Under the pieces are notes generated by a model that saw nothing but the letters and a program-made list of their open reading frames with translations, ran no database searches and was not told where the DNA came from. Positions 9,878-16,906 of a stretch of 64,000 nucleotides of DNA are shown here, one piece after another. The stretch lies in the NCBI RefSeq assembly GCF_027587025.1, contig NZ_JAPPTI010000010.1, positions 1 through 64,000 on the forward strand, given 5' to 3'. Position numbers and translations under genes: made by a program. Positions within the stretch are counted from its first letter, which is position 1. Each line of letters begins with the position of its first letter. The stretch is from Vibrio sp. LaRot3 (lineage in GTDB: Bacteria > Pseudomonadota > Gammaproteobacteria > Enterobacterales > Vibrionaceae).

Positions 9878-9982
9878 ATGAAGTATTCGAGTGATAATAA
9901 ACTAATAAAGCACCTATCAATTACCCTGTTGCTACTGGTTTATGTAGCAGTGTTAGTCTATTTATCTAGATATCTAACGTAG
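9878..9982 (+). CDS. Small single-span membrane protein (34 aa)
   Basis: An ATG preceded by an excellent Shine-Dalgarno (GAGAGGG, 5 bases before the start) opens a frame of 34 residues: MKYSSDNKLIKHL followed by a hydrophobic run of about 18 residues (SITLLLLVYVAVLVYLS) and RYLT. This is the shape of a small inner-membrane protein with one helix. It lies in the divergent gap after the TIGR03899 gene, which is read the other way. I know no named homologue; small regulators of transporters often look like this, but no function is claimed. Confidence 0.55.
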   Translation: MKYSSDNKLIKHLSITLLLLVYVAVLVYLSRYLT

Positions 9983-10020
9983 TGCGGATAATTAATAGGT
10001 TGCTTAGATGTTAATCGATG

Positions 10021-10518
10021 TTAGTAATCGTATTCTGCTATCTCTGTGCCTTCGATTACGTAGCCTGTTTCTGCCAGTTCATGACTGACGACTTCTGTTT
10101 TAAGCTTACCAATCACATAAATGACATCCCATAGTTGCTGTACGGGTGCACCCTTAGGAAAACGAACATAGATAATTTGGTTTGGTGGCGGTGGCGGTAC
10201 ATGAATACAAGCACCGAAATAAGGCACGAGTAAAAACTCAGTAATGGTGTCTTCATCCCCTTCTAATGGAATTACGTACCCCGGAATTTTTACCTCACTC
10301 CCATTGAGTTCTTGGCGAACTTTACCCACCTTTAATTGTTGAGCCGCGGCTCCCGAGTGATTGGTAACAGGCATACCGACCGCATCAAATTGATTGCGCT
10401 CATCCTCTGGGACTAAGTCAATCCAATCCAGTTGAAGCACATCTTCATTCGCGCTTGCTTGCCCTGGTAGAGCCACCATGGTGATGGCCCAAAAGAAAAG
10501 TAGTACTGCTTTTTTCAT
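10021..10518 (-). CDS. DUF3299 periplasmic protein, zinc operon
   Basis: 165 residues with a signal peptide (MKKAVLLFFWAITMVALPGQASA, cut near 23). The mature part has the DUF3299 features: VKIPGYVIPLE, then LLVPYFGACIHVPPPPPNQIIYV, where one Cys and one His sit beside a proline run and could bind metal. It is the last gene of the leftward zinc operon, two bases after the permease. A periplasmic partner of the ABC system is the likely role; that is inference from context. Confidence 0.8.
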   Translation of the reverse strand: MKKAVLLFFWAITMVALPGQASANEDVLQLDWIDLVPEDERNQFDAVGMPVTNHSGAAAQQLKVGKVRQELNGSEVKIPGYVIPLEGDEDTITEFLLVPYFGACIHVPPPPPNQIIYVRFPKGAPVQQLWDVIYVIGKLKTEVVSHELAETGYVIEGTEIAEYDY

Positions 10519-10520
10519 TT

Positions 10521-11780
10521 CTAAACTCTTATTGTCATACCGTCGCTGAGTGACTGTTTATAAGCACGGATGGCAGGGATAATGCCAATTACAGTGCCGG
10601 AAAGCTGTACCGCGCCAAGTAACAGTAACTCATATTGACTTAGCCCGATCAACGGCAGCTGAATACCATAGTTTTGCGCGATAATCGGCCCGATAGCCGC
10701 AAGTAATCCATACAGACAAAGCGTGCCGACTAGAATGCCTACTGCTGTTAGCGCACTGGCTTCCAAGATGAGTAATGAAAATACGTGCCTTGGTCTTGCG
10801 CCCATCGCTCGTAAGATGGCCATTTCACGTCGCCTTTCTTGTAAGCTGGTCAGTAAACTCGACAACATGCCTAGTAAACCCGCAGCTACAACAAAGATGG
10901 AAACCGCCATCAAGGCTTGCTCTGCTACCGACATCATGCCCCAAAGCTCATGTAGGGCAACACCCGGTAAAATCGCACTCAAGGGCTCTTTGGGATAGGT
11001 GTTAATTTGTCTTTGTAGAGCAAAGGTCTGAATCTTGGATTTTAGTCCGACTAGCATAGCGGTAATTTGTTGCGGTTCAAAGTCACGCTGGAGTAGTTGT
11101 TCTGCTGAAGGCGTGTTGCCAAGATTTGCCCCTGATTCCCAACCAACATGGATGGCTTCAATGGCTTCTAAAGAGACGTGCACAGTTTTATCTACTGGCG
11201 TACCAGTCGGTTCAAAAATACCGACTACTTTAAAGGGCAGTTTGTCATGGCGGCTGAAGCCTGCGTCGTTAATGCCATGAGCAATAATGATCTCACTGCC
11301 TATAGTGTAGCCAAGTTTCTTTGCTACTTCTGAGCCGATCACAGTTTCAAATAGCCCGTTAAATGAGCGGCCTTGCGCTAAAGCGAGGTTCTGCTTACGG
11401 CCGTATCGGTAGTGCTCGAAGTAACTTTGATTGGTGCCTAGAACGCGAAAGCCTTTATGGGAGTCACCCAATGAAAGAGGAATGGTCCAATCTACCGAGC
11501 GATGTTGGCTAAATTCTTGGTAGCTTTTCCAGTCTATATTGTTGGTGGCGTTACCAATTCTAAATACGGAATAAAGCAATAAGTTCACTTGCCCTGAGCG
11601 GCCGCCGACAATCAAGTCGGTACCTGAAATAGTATTGGCGAAGCTACTTTTCGCTTGAGTACGAATACGCTCTACACCTAATAGCAGAATAACGGAAATC
11701 GCTACGGTGAGAATGGTCAAAATTGCGGTTAAGCGTCGGTTATTGGCGCTTTTCCAAGCAAGCATTAATGTTGGGCTCAT
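10521..11780 (-). CDS. FtsX/MacB-type ABC transporter permease
   Basis: 419 residues. An N-terminal helix (residues about 16-36), a large periplasmic MacB_PCD-like domain, and three C-terminal helices ending in an FtsX domain with QERRREMAILRAMGARPRHV. This is the type VII (mechanotransmitting or lipoprotein-extracting) ABC class, not the classic ZnuB importer fold. The start ATGA overlaps the end of the ATPase gene by four bases, so translation is coupled. In the V. cholerae zrg locus an equivalent permease is linked to zinc acquisition. Confidence 0.87.
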   Translation of the reverse strand: MSPTLMLAWKSANNRRLTAILTILTVAISVILLLGVERIRTQAKSSFANTISGTDLIVGGRSGQVNLLLYSVFRIGNATNNIDWKSYQEFSQHRSVDWTIPLSLGDSHKGFRVLGTNQSYFEHYRYGRKQNLALAQGRSFNGLFETVIGSEVAKKLGYTIGSEIIIAHGINDAGFSRHDKLPFKVVGIFEPTGTPVDKTVHVSLEAIEAIHVGWESGANLGNTPSAEQLLQRDFEPQQITAMLVGLKSKIQTFALQRQINTYPKEPLSAILPGVALHELWGMMSVAEQALMAVSIFVVAAGLLGMLSSLLTSLQERRREMAILRAMGARPRHVFSLLILEASALTAVGILVGTLCLYGLLAAIGPIIAQNYGIQLPLIGLSQYELLLLGAVQLSGTVIGIIPAIRAYKQSLSDGMTIRV

Positions 11781-12484
11781 GATTGCGCTCCTGCTTGGTT
11801 GAGTGACTGCAAGTCGATAATTCGATCAAACAACGATTCTAGAGTTGGGTCATGGCTGACAAACAGTAGCGTGGCGTTGGCTTGATTCACTTGCTCAAGC
11901 AGCAGTTCAATAAAGGCGGTGCGGTTGTCATGATCCAGTGAGGAAGTCGGTTCATCTGCAATGATCAATTGCGGGTTGCCCATCAATGCTCGGGCAGCCG
12001 CCACGCGTTGTTGTTGTCCGATGCTGAGCTCTGTGACTGGTTTGTCCATCAATGCTTCTGGCAAATGAAGTTTAGTCAGTAGCGTGCGAGCCTGTTGCTG
12101 TAAGTTGCCATTTACTTGTTGGCGGCGAGATTTAGAAAACTGGCAAGGTAACACTACGTTTTCTATCACGCTTAGATAAGGCAGCAGATTAAACTGTTGG
12201 AAAATATAGCCTATATGATTAGCTCTAAAACGGTCACGTTGCGCCCCTTTTAGGGTTTTCAAGTCTTGCTCAAGTACGTTGACTTGACCTTCATCTGCTT
12301 TAAGAATTCCGGTCAGAAGACCAAGTAGTGTCGATTTACCGCAGCCACTTGGCCCTTTAATAAATAGGTGCTCGCCACGTTGTACTTCGAGCAACGGAAT
12401 ATCTAACGTTGGGTTAGGATTATTGGCCCAGCGATACTTCACCTGCTTAAGGTGAACCACTGGAGGTAATGTTTCTATTGTCAT
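11777..12484 (-). CDS. ABC transporter ATP-binding protein, zinc operon
   Basis: 235 residues from the ATG at 12484, which has a good SD (GGAAG); a longer frame begins at 12544 but runs through the intergenic sequence. Walker A GPSGCGKSTLL, Q-loop FQQFNLLPYLSVIENV, signature LSIGQQQR (a variant of LSGGQ) and Walker B LIIADEPTSSLD are all present. It belongs to the LolD/MacB group of ATPases and pairs with the FtsX-like permease that overlaps it. Its role is as the motor of the zinc-regulated ABC system. Confidence 0.9.
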   Translation of the reverse strand: MTIETLPPVVHLKQVKYRWANNPNPTLDIPLLEVQRGEHLFIKGPSGCGKSTLLGLLTGILKADEGQVNVLEQDLKTLKGAQRDRFRANHIGYIFQQFNLLPYLSVIENVVLPCQFSKSRRQQVNGNLQQQARTLLTKLHLPEALMDKPVTELSIGQQQRVAAARALMGNPQLIIADEPTSSLDHDNRTAFIELLLEQVNQANATLLFVSHDPTLESLFDRIIDLQSLNQAGAQS

Positions 12485-12552
12485 TTTTGCTTCCAATAAG
12501 TGATACCAATAGCCTGATGCGTTCAGGCTATTGGGTTTAAGCAAGATCTAGA

Positions 12553-13302
12553 TTAGAACTTAATAGTGCTTTGCTTTTCTGATAGTTCTAGGGCTGCTTG
12601 CTTAGTATCAGTGAGCAAGTTGACTTTCACTTTATTGGTCGCTGGGAATAGCTCAAACCATTTTGTGTCAATTGATTCAAGTTTGGCTAGGTTGTCACAG
12701 TGGTAATGGTATTCAATAGTGAATTCGCCGTGACCACCGTGTGACTCATGATCGTGTTTGTCGTGGTCGTGGCCTTCATGGTCATGAGCGTGCTTATCGT
12801 GGTCATGGCCTTCATGGTCATGATCGTGTTTGTCGTGGTCATGGCCTTCATGGTCATGATCGTGTTTGTCGTGGTCATGGCCTTCATGGTCATGATCGTG
12901 TTTATCGTGGTCATGGCCTTCATGGTCATGATCGTGTTTATCATGGTCATGACCTTCGTGATCATCATGAGTATCTTGACCTAAAGTATGTGTTACTGAT
13001 TTATGCTCGAGTTTACATTGCGCATTAGACGCAAGAAGTAGCACAGAGTTAGCATTGTTTAGGTGAGCTTCAGCTTGCTGCAGAGCTTTCTTCTGCTCAT
13101 CGTTTTGAGGGGCGTGTTCAAAGCCAACTACGTCTGCTCCTGGAGCGGTAATCTCTACTAATAGCTCATGGCCATCTTGGGCAATATTGAATTCCACTTC
13201 GCCATGAACGTGAGCGTCATGCTGGCGGAAGTGATCTTCAGCCATTGCGGTTTGAGAAAGAGCAAGGCCAAGGCAAAGGGCAAGTGGAGAGTACTTAGTC
13301 AT
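12553..13302 (-). CDS. zrgA: ZrgA-type histidine-rich zinc-binding protein (DUF2796)
   Basis: 249 residues with a signal peptide ending TAMA-EDHF. The N-terminal DUF2796 region has HDAHVHGEVEFNIAQDG and the C-terminal part has HGEFTIEYHYHCDN...WFELFP. Between them lies a tandem repeat of HDHDHEGHDHDK, about six 12-residue units, giving a periplasmic polyhistidine/aspartate metal sponge. ZrgA of V. cholerae is zinc-repressed and contributes to zinc uptake. It follows a small His/Cys protein behind one Zur box and precedes the ABC genes. The number of repeats probably differs between strains. Confidence 0.9.
   Translation of the reverse strand: MTKYSPLALCLGLALSQTAMAEDHFRQHDAHVHGEVEFNIAQDGHELLVEITAPGADVVGFEHAPQNDEQKKALQQAEAHLNNANSVLLLASNAQCKLEHKSVTHTLGQDTHDDHEGHDHDKHDHDHEGHDHDKHDHDHEGHDHDKHDHDHEGHDHDKHDHDHEGHDHDKHAHDHEGHDHDKHDHESHGGHGEFTIEYHYHCDNLAKLESIDTKWFELFPATNKVKVNLLTDTKQAALELSEKQSTIKF
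12747..12966. repeat. 36-bp tandem repeat inside zrgA
   Basis: About six head-to-tail 36-bp units encode HDHDHEGHDHDK on the minus strand. Units differ at a few bases (for example TTTGTC/TTTATC) and one has Ala for Asp. The antisense frames are open because of the repeat and are not genes. Confidence 0.9.
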
Positions 13303-13337
13303 GTTAAATCCTGAATCATTATAAATTTATTAAAACG

Positions 13338-13364
13338 TACCTGAGCGAACTCTTCGCTCAGGTA
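13338..13364 (-). other. Strong hairpin between the first two zinc-operon genes
   Basis: TACCTGAGCGAA (13338-13349) and TTCGCTCAGGTA (13353-13364) form a perfect 12-bp stem with a 3-nt loop. On the minus strand it is followed by CGTTTTAAT, a poor U tract. It may act as a leaky attenuator or an mRNA-stabilising element upstream of zrgA. Confidence 0.6.
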
Positions 13365-13384
13365 TTTAAATAGGGAGAAGAAAG

Positions 13385-13684
13385 TTAAGTATAGATTGAT
13401 TCAGGTGGAGCTCTCGCTAATGGCACGATCACATGAGCCGCGATGTATGGATACTCGGAGAAGAAATACGGCGGCTCTTGCAATTGTGGACTAGCTAAGA
13501 TGATTGGCGCAGTAAGCGTGCCATGCAGAGCATTAGCAAACAGCTGGCATTGATGGTGTTCATGGTGTTGGGGAGAAAGGTCGTATTGGTGATCAATATA
13601 GGCAAAACTCATCCACAGCATAAACATGGCTGCACAAAGTGCGACCAGAGTTTTTTTGCGTGTGTGAGCGTAGAAAGAGACCAC
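13385..13684 (-). CDS. Small His/Cys protein heading the zinc operon (DUF2607-like)
   Basis: 99 residues from a GTG start with SD AGGTGG seven bases upstream. One N-terminal hydrophobic segment (LVALCAAMFMLWMSFAYI) acts as signal or anchor; just after it is a cluster HHEHHQC that could hold a metal. The remainder is short and rich in Pro and aromatic residues. I match it tentatively to the Vibrio family DUF2607. Its position directly behind the Zur-type palindrome makes it the first gene of the zinc operon. Function unknown. Confidence 0.65.
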   Translation of the reverse strand: MVSFYAHTRKKTLVALCAAMFMLWMSFAYIDHQYDLSPQHHEHHQCQLFANALHGTLTAPIILASPQLQEPPYFFSEYPYIAAHVIVPLARAPPESIYT

Positions 13685-13702
13685 AGGTTACCACCTAAGA
13701 AA

Positions 13703-13733
13703 AGTCGAGTTGTTATACTATAACAACTCGACT
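13703..13733. promoter_or_regulatory. Zur box (perfect 31-bp palindrome)
   Basis: AGTCGAGTTGTTATA (13703-13717), centre C, and its exact reverse complement (13719-13733). The core TGTTATACTATAACA matches the gammaproteobacterial Zur consensus TGTTATAnTATAACA. It lies 18 bases before the first gene of the zinc operon and covers its -10. Confidence 0.92.
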
Positions 13734-13744
13734 CTAAAGGTTAA
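13717..13744 (-). promoter_or_regulatory. Zinc operon promoter under the Zur box
   Basis: On the minus strand TTAACC (13739-13744) and TATAGT (13717-13722) are separated by 16 bases. The -10 falls within the Zur core, so Zur binding would block polymerase directly. Confidence 0.6.
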
Positions 13745-13787
13745 GACTAATTTGAAAAATCAGTGGTATAACGGCTTGAATAAACGC

Positions 13788-14339
13788 TTATAAGCTTTGC
13801 TTAACTAGGCTTAGTACTTGCTGAATTTCACTCTCATTGAGCGCACCTTCTTTGACAAAAAGTACTTTACCTTGTTTGTCTTGCACGAGAATAGCCGACG
13901 ATTCCGCTTGAAGACCCCATGCTTTAGCAACCGTGCCATTTTCATCCAACACCATGGATGACCATGGGAACTCTTTTTTGCTGTCTTGCGCAGAAGATTT
14001 TACAAATGAGCCAGTACCCCAAATCGCGTCATCTTGGTTAATGATGGTTGTGGTTTGGTAGCTCTCAGCAGGGAACTCGGCAGCGGTGATAGCAGCCATA
14101 AGAGGGGCATTCATTTCTTTAGAACTGCTTCTACCAGCGATGGCCTGAACCACGCGTACTTTGCCAAGCATCGCTTGAGTATCCCATGCTTGATAAACCG
14201 TATCATTGTCTTGAACCAAAATTTCACCATGGCTTGTTACCGCAACACTTGGCACGGCTTGCTCAAGTTTGATGTTGTGAGCAAAAACAGAACTGGAAGC
14301 TAAAGTAAGCGCCAGTGCGAGTAACGTTTTGTGTTTCAT
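13788..14339 (-). CDS. ytfJ: YtfJ family periplasmic protein
   Basis: 183 residues with a signal peptide ending SSVFA-HN. The family resembles thioredoxin-like folds but lacks a CxxC; the conserved part here includes GKVRVVQAIAGRSSSKEMNAPL, TTTIINQDDAIWGTGSFVKSS and the C-terminal SSAILVQDKQGKVLFVKEGAL. Function is unknown. In E. coli ytfJ lies near the msrA-tamAB group, and the same neighbourhood is kept here. Confidence 0.85.
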   Translation of the reverse strand: MKHKTLLALALTLASSSVFAHNIKLEQAVPSVAVTSHGEILVQDNDTVYQAWDTQAMLGKVRVVQAIAGRSSSKEMNAPLMAAITAAEFPAESYQTTTIINQDDAIWGTGSFVKSSAQDSKKEFPWSSMVLDENGTVAKAWGLQAESSAILVQDKQGKVLFVKEGALNESEIQQVLSLVKQSL

Positions 14340-14426
14340 TATGATTTCCTTAATGTTCTAGCAGTGATACTGATGAAGCGACATGTTTCTAAAGTATATA
14401 CTCAATAACGAAAAAGAGTGGTCGAA

Positions 14427-15059
14427 TCATTCATTTCCTGTTGGAGGGAAGCAAACGCCAGTGCCACCAAGGCCGCAATAGCCATTCGGATTTTTAGCTA
14501 AATACTGCTGATGGTAGGTTTCAGCAAAGTAATAGTCGTTAGCCATCTCGATTTCGGTAGTGATCGGTTTGCTTTCACCAAGCAACGTTTGATATTGCTG
14601 CTTCGATTGTTGTGCGATTTCTAGTTGTTCTTGGCTGTAGGTATAAACTACAGAGCGGTATTGTGTGCCTAAGTCGTTGCCTTGACGCATACCTTGAGTG
14701 GGATCGTGGCGTTCCCAAAAGGTTTTCAAAAGCTCAGATAATGTGATTTCACTTGGGTCAAACACTACTCGTACAACTTCGGTGTGACCTGTTTTACCTG
14801 AGCACACTTCTTCATAGCTTGGGTTAGGCGTGTATCCGCCGGCATAACCGACAGACGTACTCACCACTCCGTTGAGTTGCCAAAATAGTCGTTCTGCGCC
14901 CCAAAAACATCCCATACCTAATAGGATCTGTTGTTGACTGCCACTCGGTTTCGCCGTCAAACTGGATTGATTGACGAAGTGCTGCTCTTCAATTGACATT
15001 GGTGTGTCGCGGCCGATGAGAGCACGCTCTGGAGCGATCATGGTTTGTTTATCTAGCAT
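14427..15059 (-). CDS. msrA: Peptide methionine-(S)-S-oxide reductase
   Basis: 210 residues (E. coli MsrA has 212). It reduces Met-S-sulfoxide in proteins and free Met, using thioredoxin. The catalytic cysteine is in [13 protein letters not shown] near residue 52; a C-terminal Cys ([14 protein letters not shown]) serves as resolving residue. The N-terminal extension before the domain is typical of the gammaproteobacterial form. It is divergent from tamA, as in E. coli. Confidence 0.95.
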   Translation of the reverse strand: MLDKQTMIAPERALIGRDTPMSIEEQHFVNQSSLTAKPSGSQQQILLGMGCFWGAERLFWQLNGVVSTSVGYAGGYTPNPSYEEVCSGKTGHTEVVRVVFDPSEITLSELLKTFWERHDPTQGMRQGNDLGTQYRSVVYTYSQEQLEIAQQSKQQYQTLLGESKPITTEIEMANDYYFAETYHQQYLAKNPNGYCGLGGTGVCFPPTGNE

Positions 15060-15187
15060 GGGAGTATCCTTGTTGAGTCTTCCTTTGAGTAGTAGACCGA
15101 GAATTTAACGGTTTTCATACAGACTATTTTATTAACTAACGTTATCATTTATATCAAACAATACGAAAATAACAGCCTTAAAAGTCC

Positions 15188-16906
15188 ATGATAAAAAAGC
15201 CTTTACCATTAATCGTTGCCACGTTATTGACGATGCCTAGCTACAGCATTGCAAAAGGCGTGGATTTGTCAGTTAAGGGCTTAGATGGTGAGTTAAAAAA
15301 TAACGTGGATGCGTATCTTGCCTCCATCCCTGAATCTGACTACTCCACCAATCTACGTTTCCGAGCTCGGTTAGAAAAAAGCATAACAGAAGCGCTCAAC
15401 GCGCTTGGATATTATCATCCAGAATTTCACTTCTCTGCCGAAGATGGTGGCAGTGAACTACTGGTGACGGTGACGCCTGGCGCGCCCGTGCTGATAGATG
15501 AGTTAGATATTCAGTTTGCTGGTGAGGCTAGCGAAGATGAAGACTTTACTAAATTGGTTGAAAAAAGCGGCCTAAAAACAGGAGATACGCTCAACCAAGG
15601 TCTTTATGATGCTTTGAAATCGGGTATTCGTAATCTCGCATTGAAAAAAGGTTACTTTGAAGGGGACTTCGAAGTCAGCCGATTGGAAGTCTCACCAGAG
15701 CTAAATCAAGCGTATGTTCGTCTGCATTACGATAGTGGTATGCGCTATCACTTTGGTGAAACTAGTATCAGTGGTAGCCAAATTGAAGAAGATCGCGTGC
15801 ACTCTTTAGAGCCGTATGAGCTTGGCGAACCTTATGATGTTACCAAAATTGGTGAATATAACCAGAATTTGTCCAATACTGACTGGTTTTCCTCGGTATT
15901 TGTTGAGCCTGATTTAAGCCAACTAGGCCAAGGACGAAACCTACCAGTTAAGGTGTCTCTTGCGCCTCAAGCGCGCAACCAATTAGAAACGGGTATTGGT
16001 TATTCAACGGATGTGGGGGTGCGAGGTTCATTAAAGTGGAAGAAGCCATGGGTAAATTCGCGGGGCCACAGTTTTGATAGCAGTTTTTCACTGTCTGCCC
16101 CAGAGCAGACGATTACCGCAGGCTACCGCATTCCGTTAGATGATGTTCTTAACGAGTACTATCGCATTCAATATGGGATGAAAAATCTCGATAACCGCGA
16201 CACGAAAAGTTTGGAATCCAACCTCGCGTTAGAGCGCCATTGGACGCTGGACAACGGTTGGCACCGAACCTTATTCATTCGTTACTTGCTAGAAAACTAT
16301 GAGCAAGGCTTACAAGATGATACTGCGCAGTTCTTGTTACCGGGCATATCCTTCTCTCGCACTCGTGTTAGAGGCAGCTCGATGCCAATGTGGGGCGATC
16401 GTCAAAGCTTAACTCTCGAATATGGCGATCCCAATGCATTGTCAGAAACTCGCGTGATTCGTGCGCAAGCGGGCACATCATGGATTCGTAGCATTGGCGA
16501 TAATCATCGCGGAATTTTCCGTATTGATGGTGGCGCTAACGTGACCGATGAGTTTGAAAAACTCTCGCCATCTCTGCGTTTCTTTGCTGGTGGTGATAAT
16601 AATCTGCGTGGTTACGGCTATGAATCGATTTCACCAAAGGACAGCAGTGGTGCATTGACGGGTGCTAAGTACATGGTGACGACCTCGCTAGAGTATCAAT
16701 ACCGAGTTTATGGTAATTGGTGGGGGGCGATCTTCTACGATTACGGTGATGCATTTAATGAACAGCCTGACTTTAAACGCGGGGCTGGTGTGGGTATTCG
16801 CTGGGCCTCTCCTGTCGGTCCGGTTCGTTTAGACTTCGCTTGGGGCTTTGATGCTAACCCAGGTGATGAGTTCCAAGTTCACTTCACATTAGGGCCAGAG
16901 CTATGA
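15188..16906 (+). CDS. tamA: Translocation and assembly module protein TamA
   Basis: 572 residues, an Omp85-family outer-membrane protein (E. coli TamA has 577). A signal peptide (to about residue 22) is followed by three POTRA domains (residues about 25-265) and a 16-strand barrel. The conserved L6 motif region reads NLRGYGYESISPKD. With TamB it spans the envelope and takes part in assembly of some outer-membrane proteins and in phospholipid traffic. The stop overlaps the tamB start by four bases. Confidence 0.95.
   Translation: MIKKPLPLIVATLLTMPSYSIAKGVDLSVKGLDGELKNNVDAYLASIPESDYSTNLRFRARLEKSITEALNALGYYHPEFHFSAEDGGSELLVTVTPGAPVLIDELDIQFAGEASEDEDFTKLVEKSGLKTGDTLNQGLYDALKSGIRNLALKKGYFEGDFEVSRLEVSPELNQAYVRLHYDSGMRYHFGETSISGSQIEEDRVHSLEPYELGEPYDVTKIGEYNQNLSNTDWFSSVFVEPDLSQLGQGRNLPVKVSLAPQARNQLETGIGYSTDVGVRGSLKWKKPWVNSRGHSFDSSFSLSAPEQTITAGYRIPLDDVLNEYYRIQYGMKNLDNRDTKSLESNLALERHWTLDNGWHRTLFIRYLLENYEQGLQDDTAQFLLPGISFSRTRVRGSSMPMWGDRQSLTLEYGDPNALSETRVIRAQAGTSWIRSIGDNHRGIFRIDGGANVTDEFEKLSPSLRFFAGGDNNLRGYGYESISPKDSSGALTGAKYMVTTSLEYQYRVYGNWWGAIFYDYGDAFNEQPDFKRGAGVGIRWASPVGPVRLDFAWGFDANPGDEFQVHFTLGPEL

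Noticed and set aside
12747..12966. Regular repeats with the period of a CRISPR array
   Set aside because: The units touch each other without spacers, are in frame with a secreted His-rich protein, and there are no cas genes.
12741..13028. Long open frames antisense to, and in other frames of, zrgA
   Set aside because: They exist only because the 36-bp repeat has no stop in these frames; products are simple repeats such as RGHGLHGHDRVC, with no SD.
15131..15152. Fur-like sequence upstream of tamA
   Set aside because: About 12 of 18 matches, only one good half (GTTATCATT), and neither tamA nor msrA is a typical Fur target.
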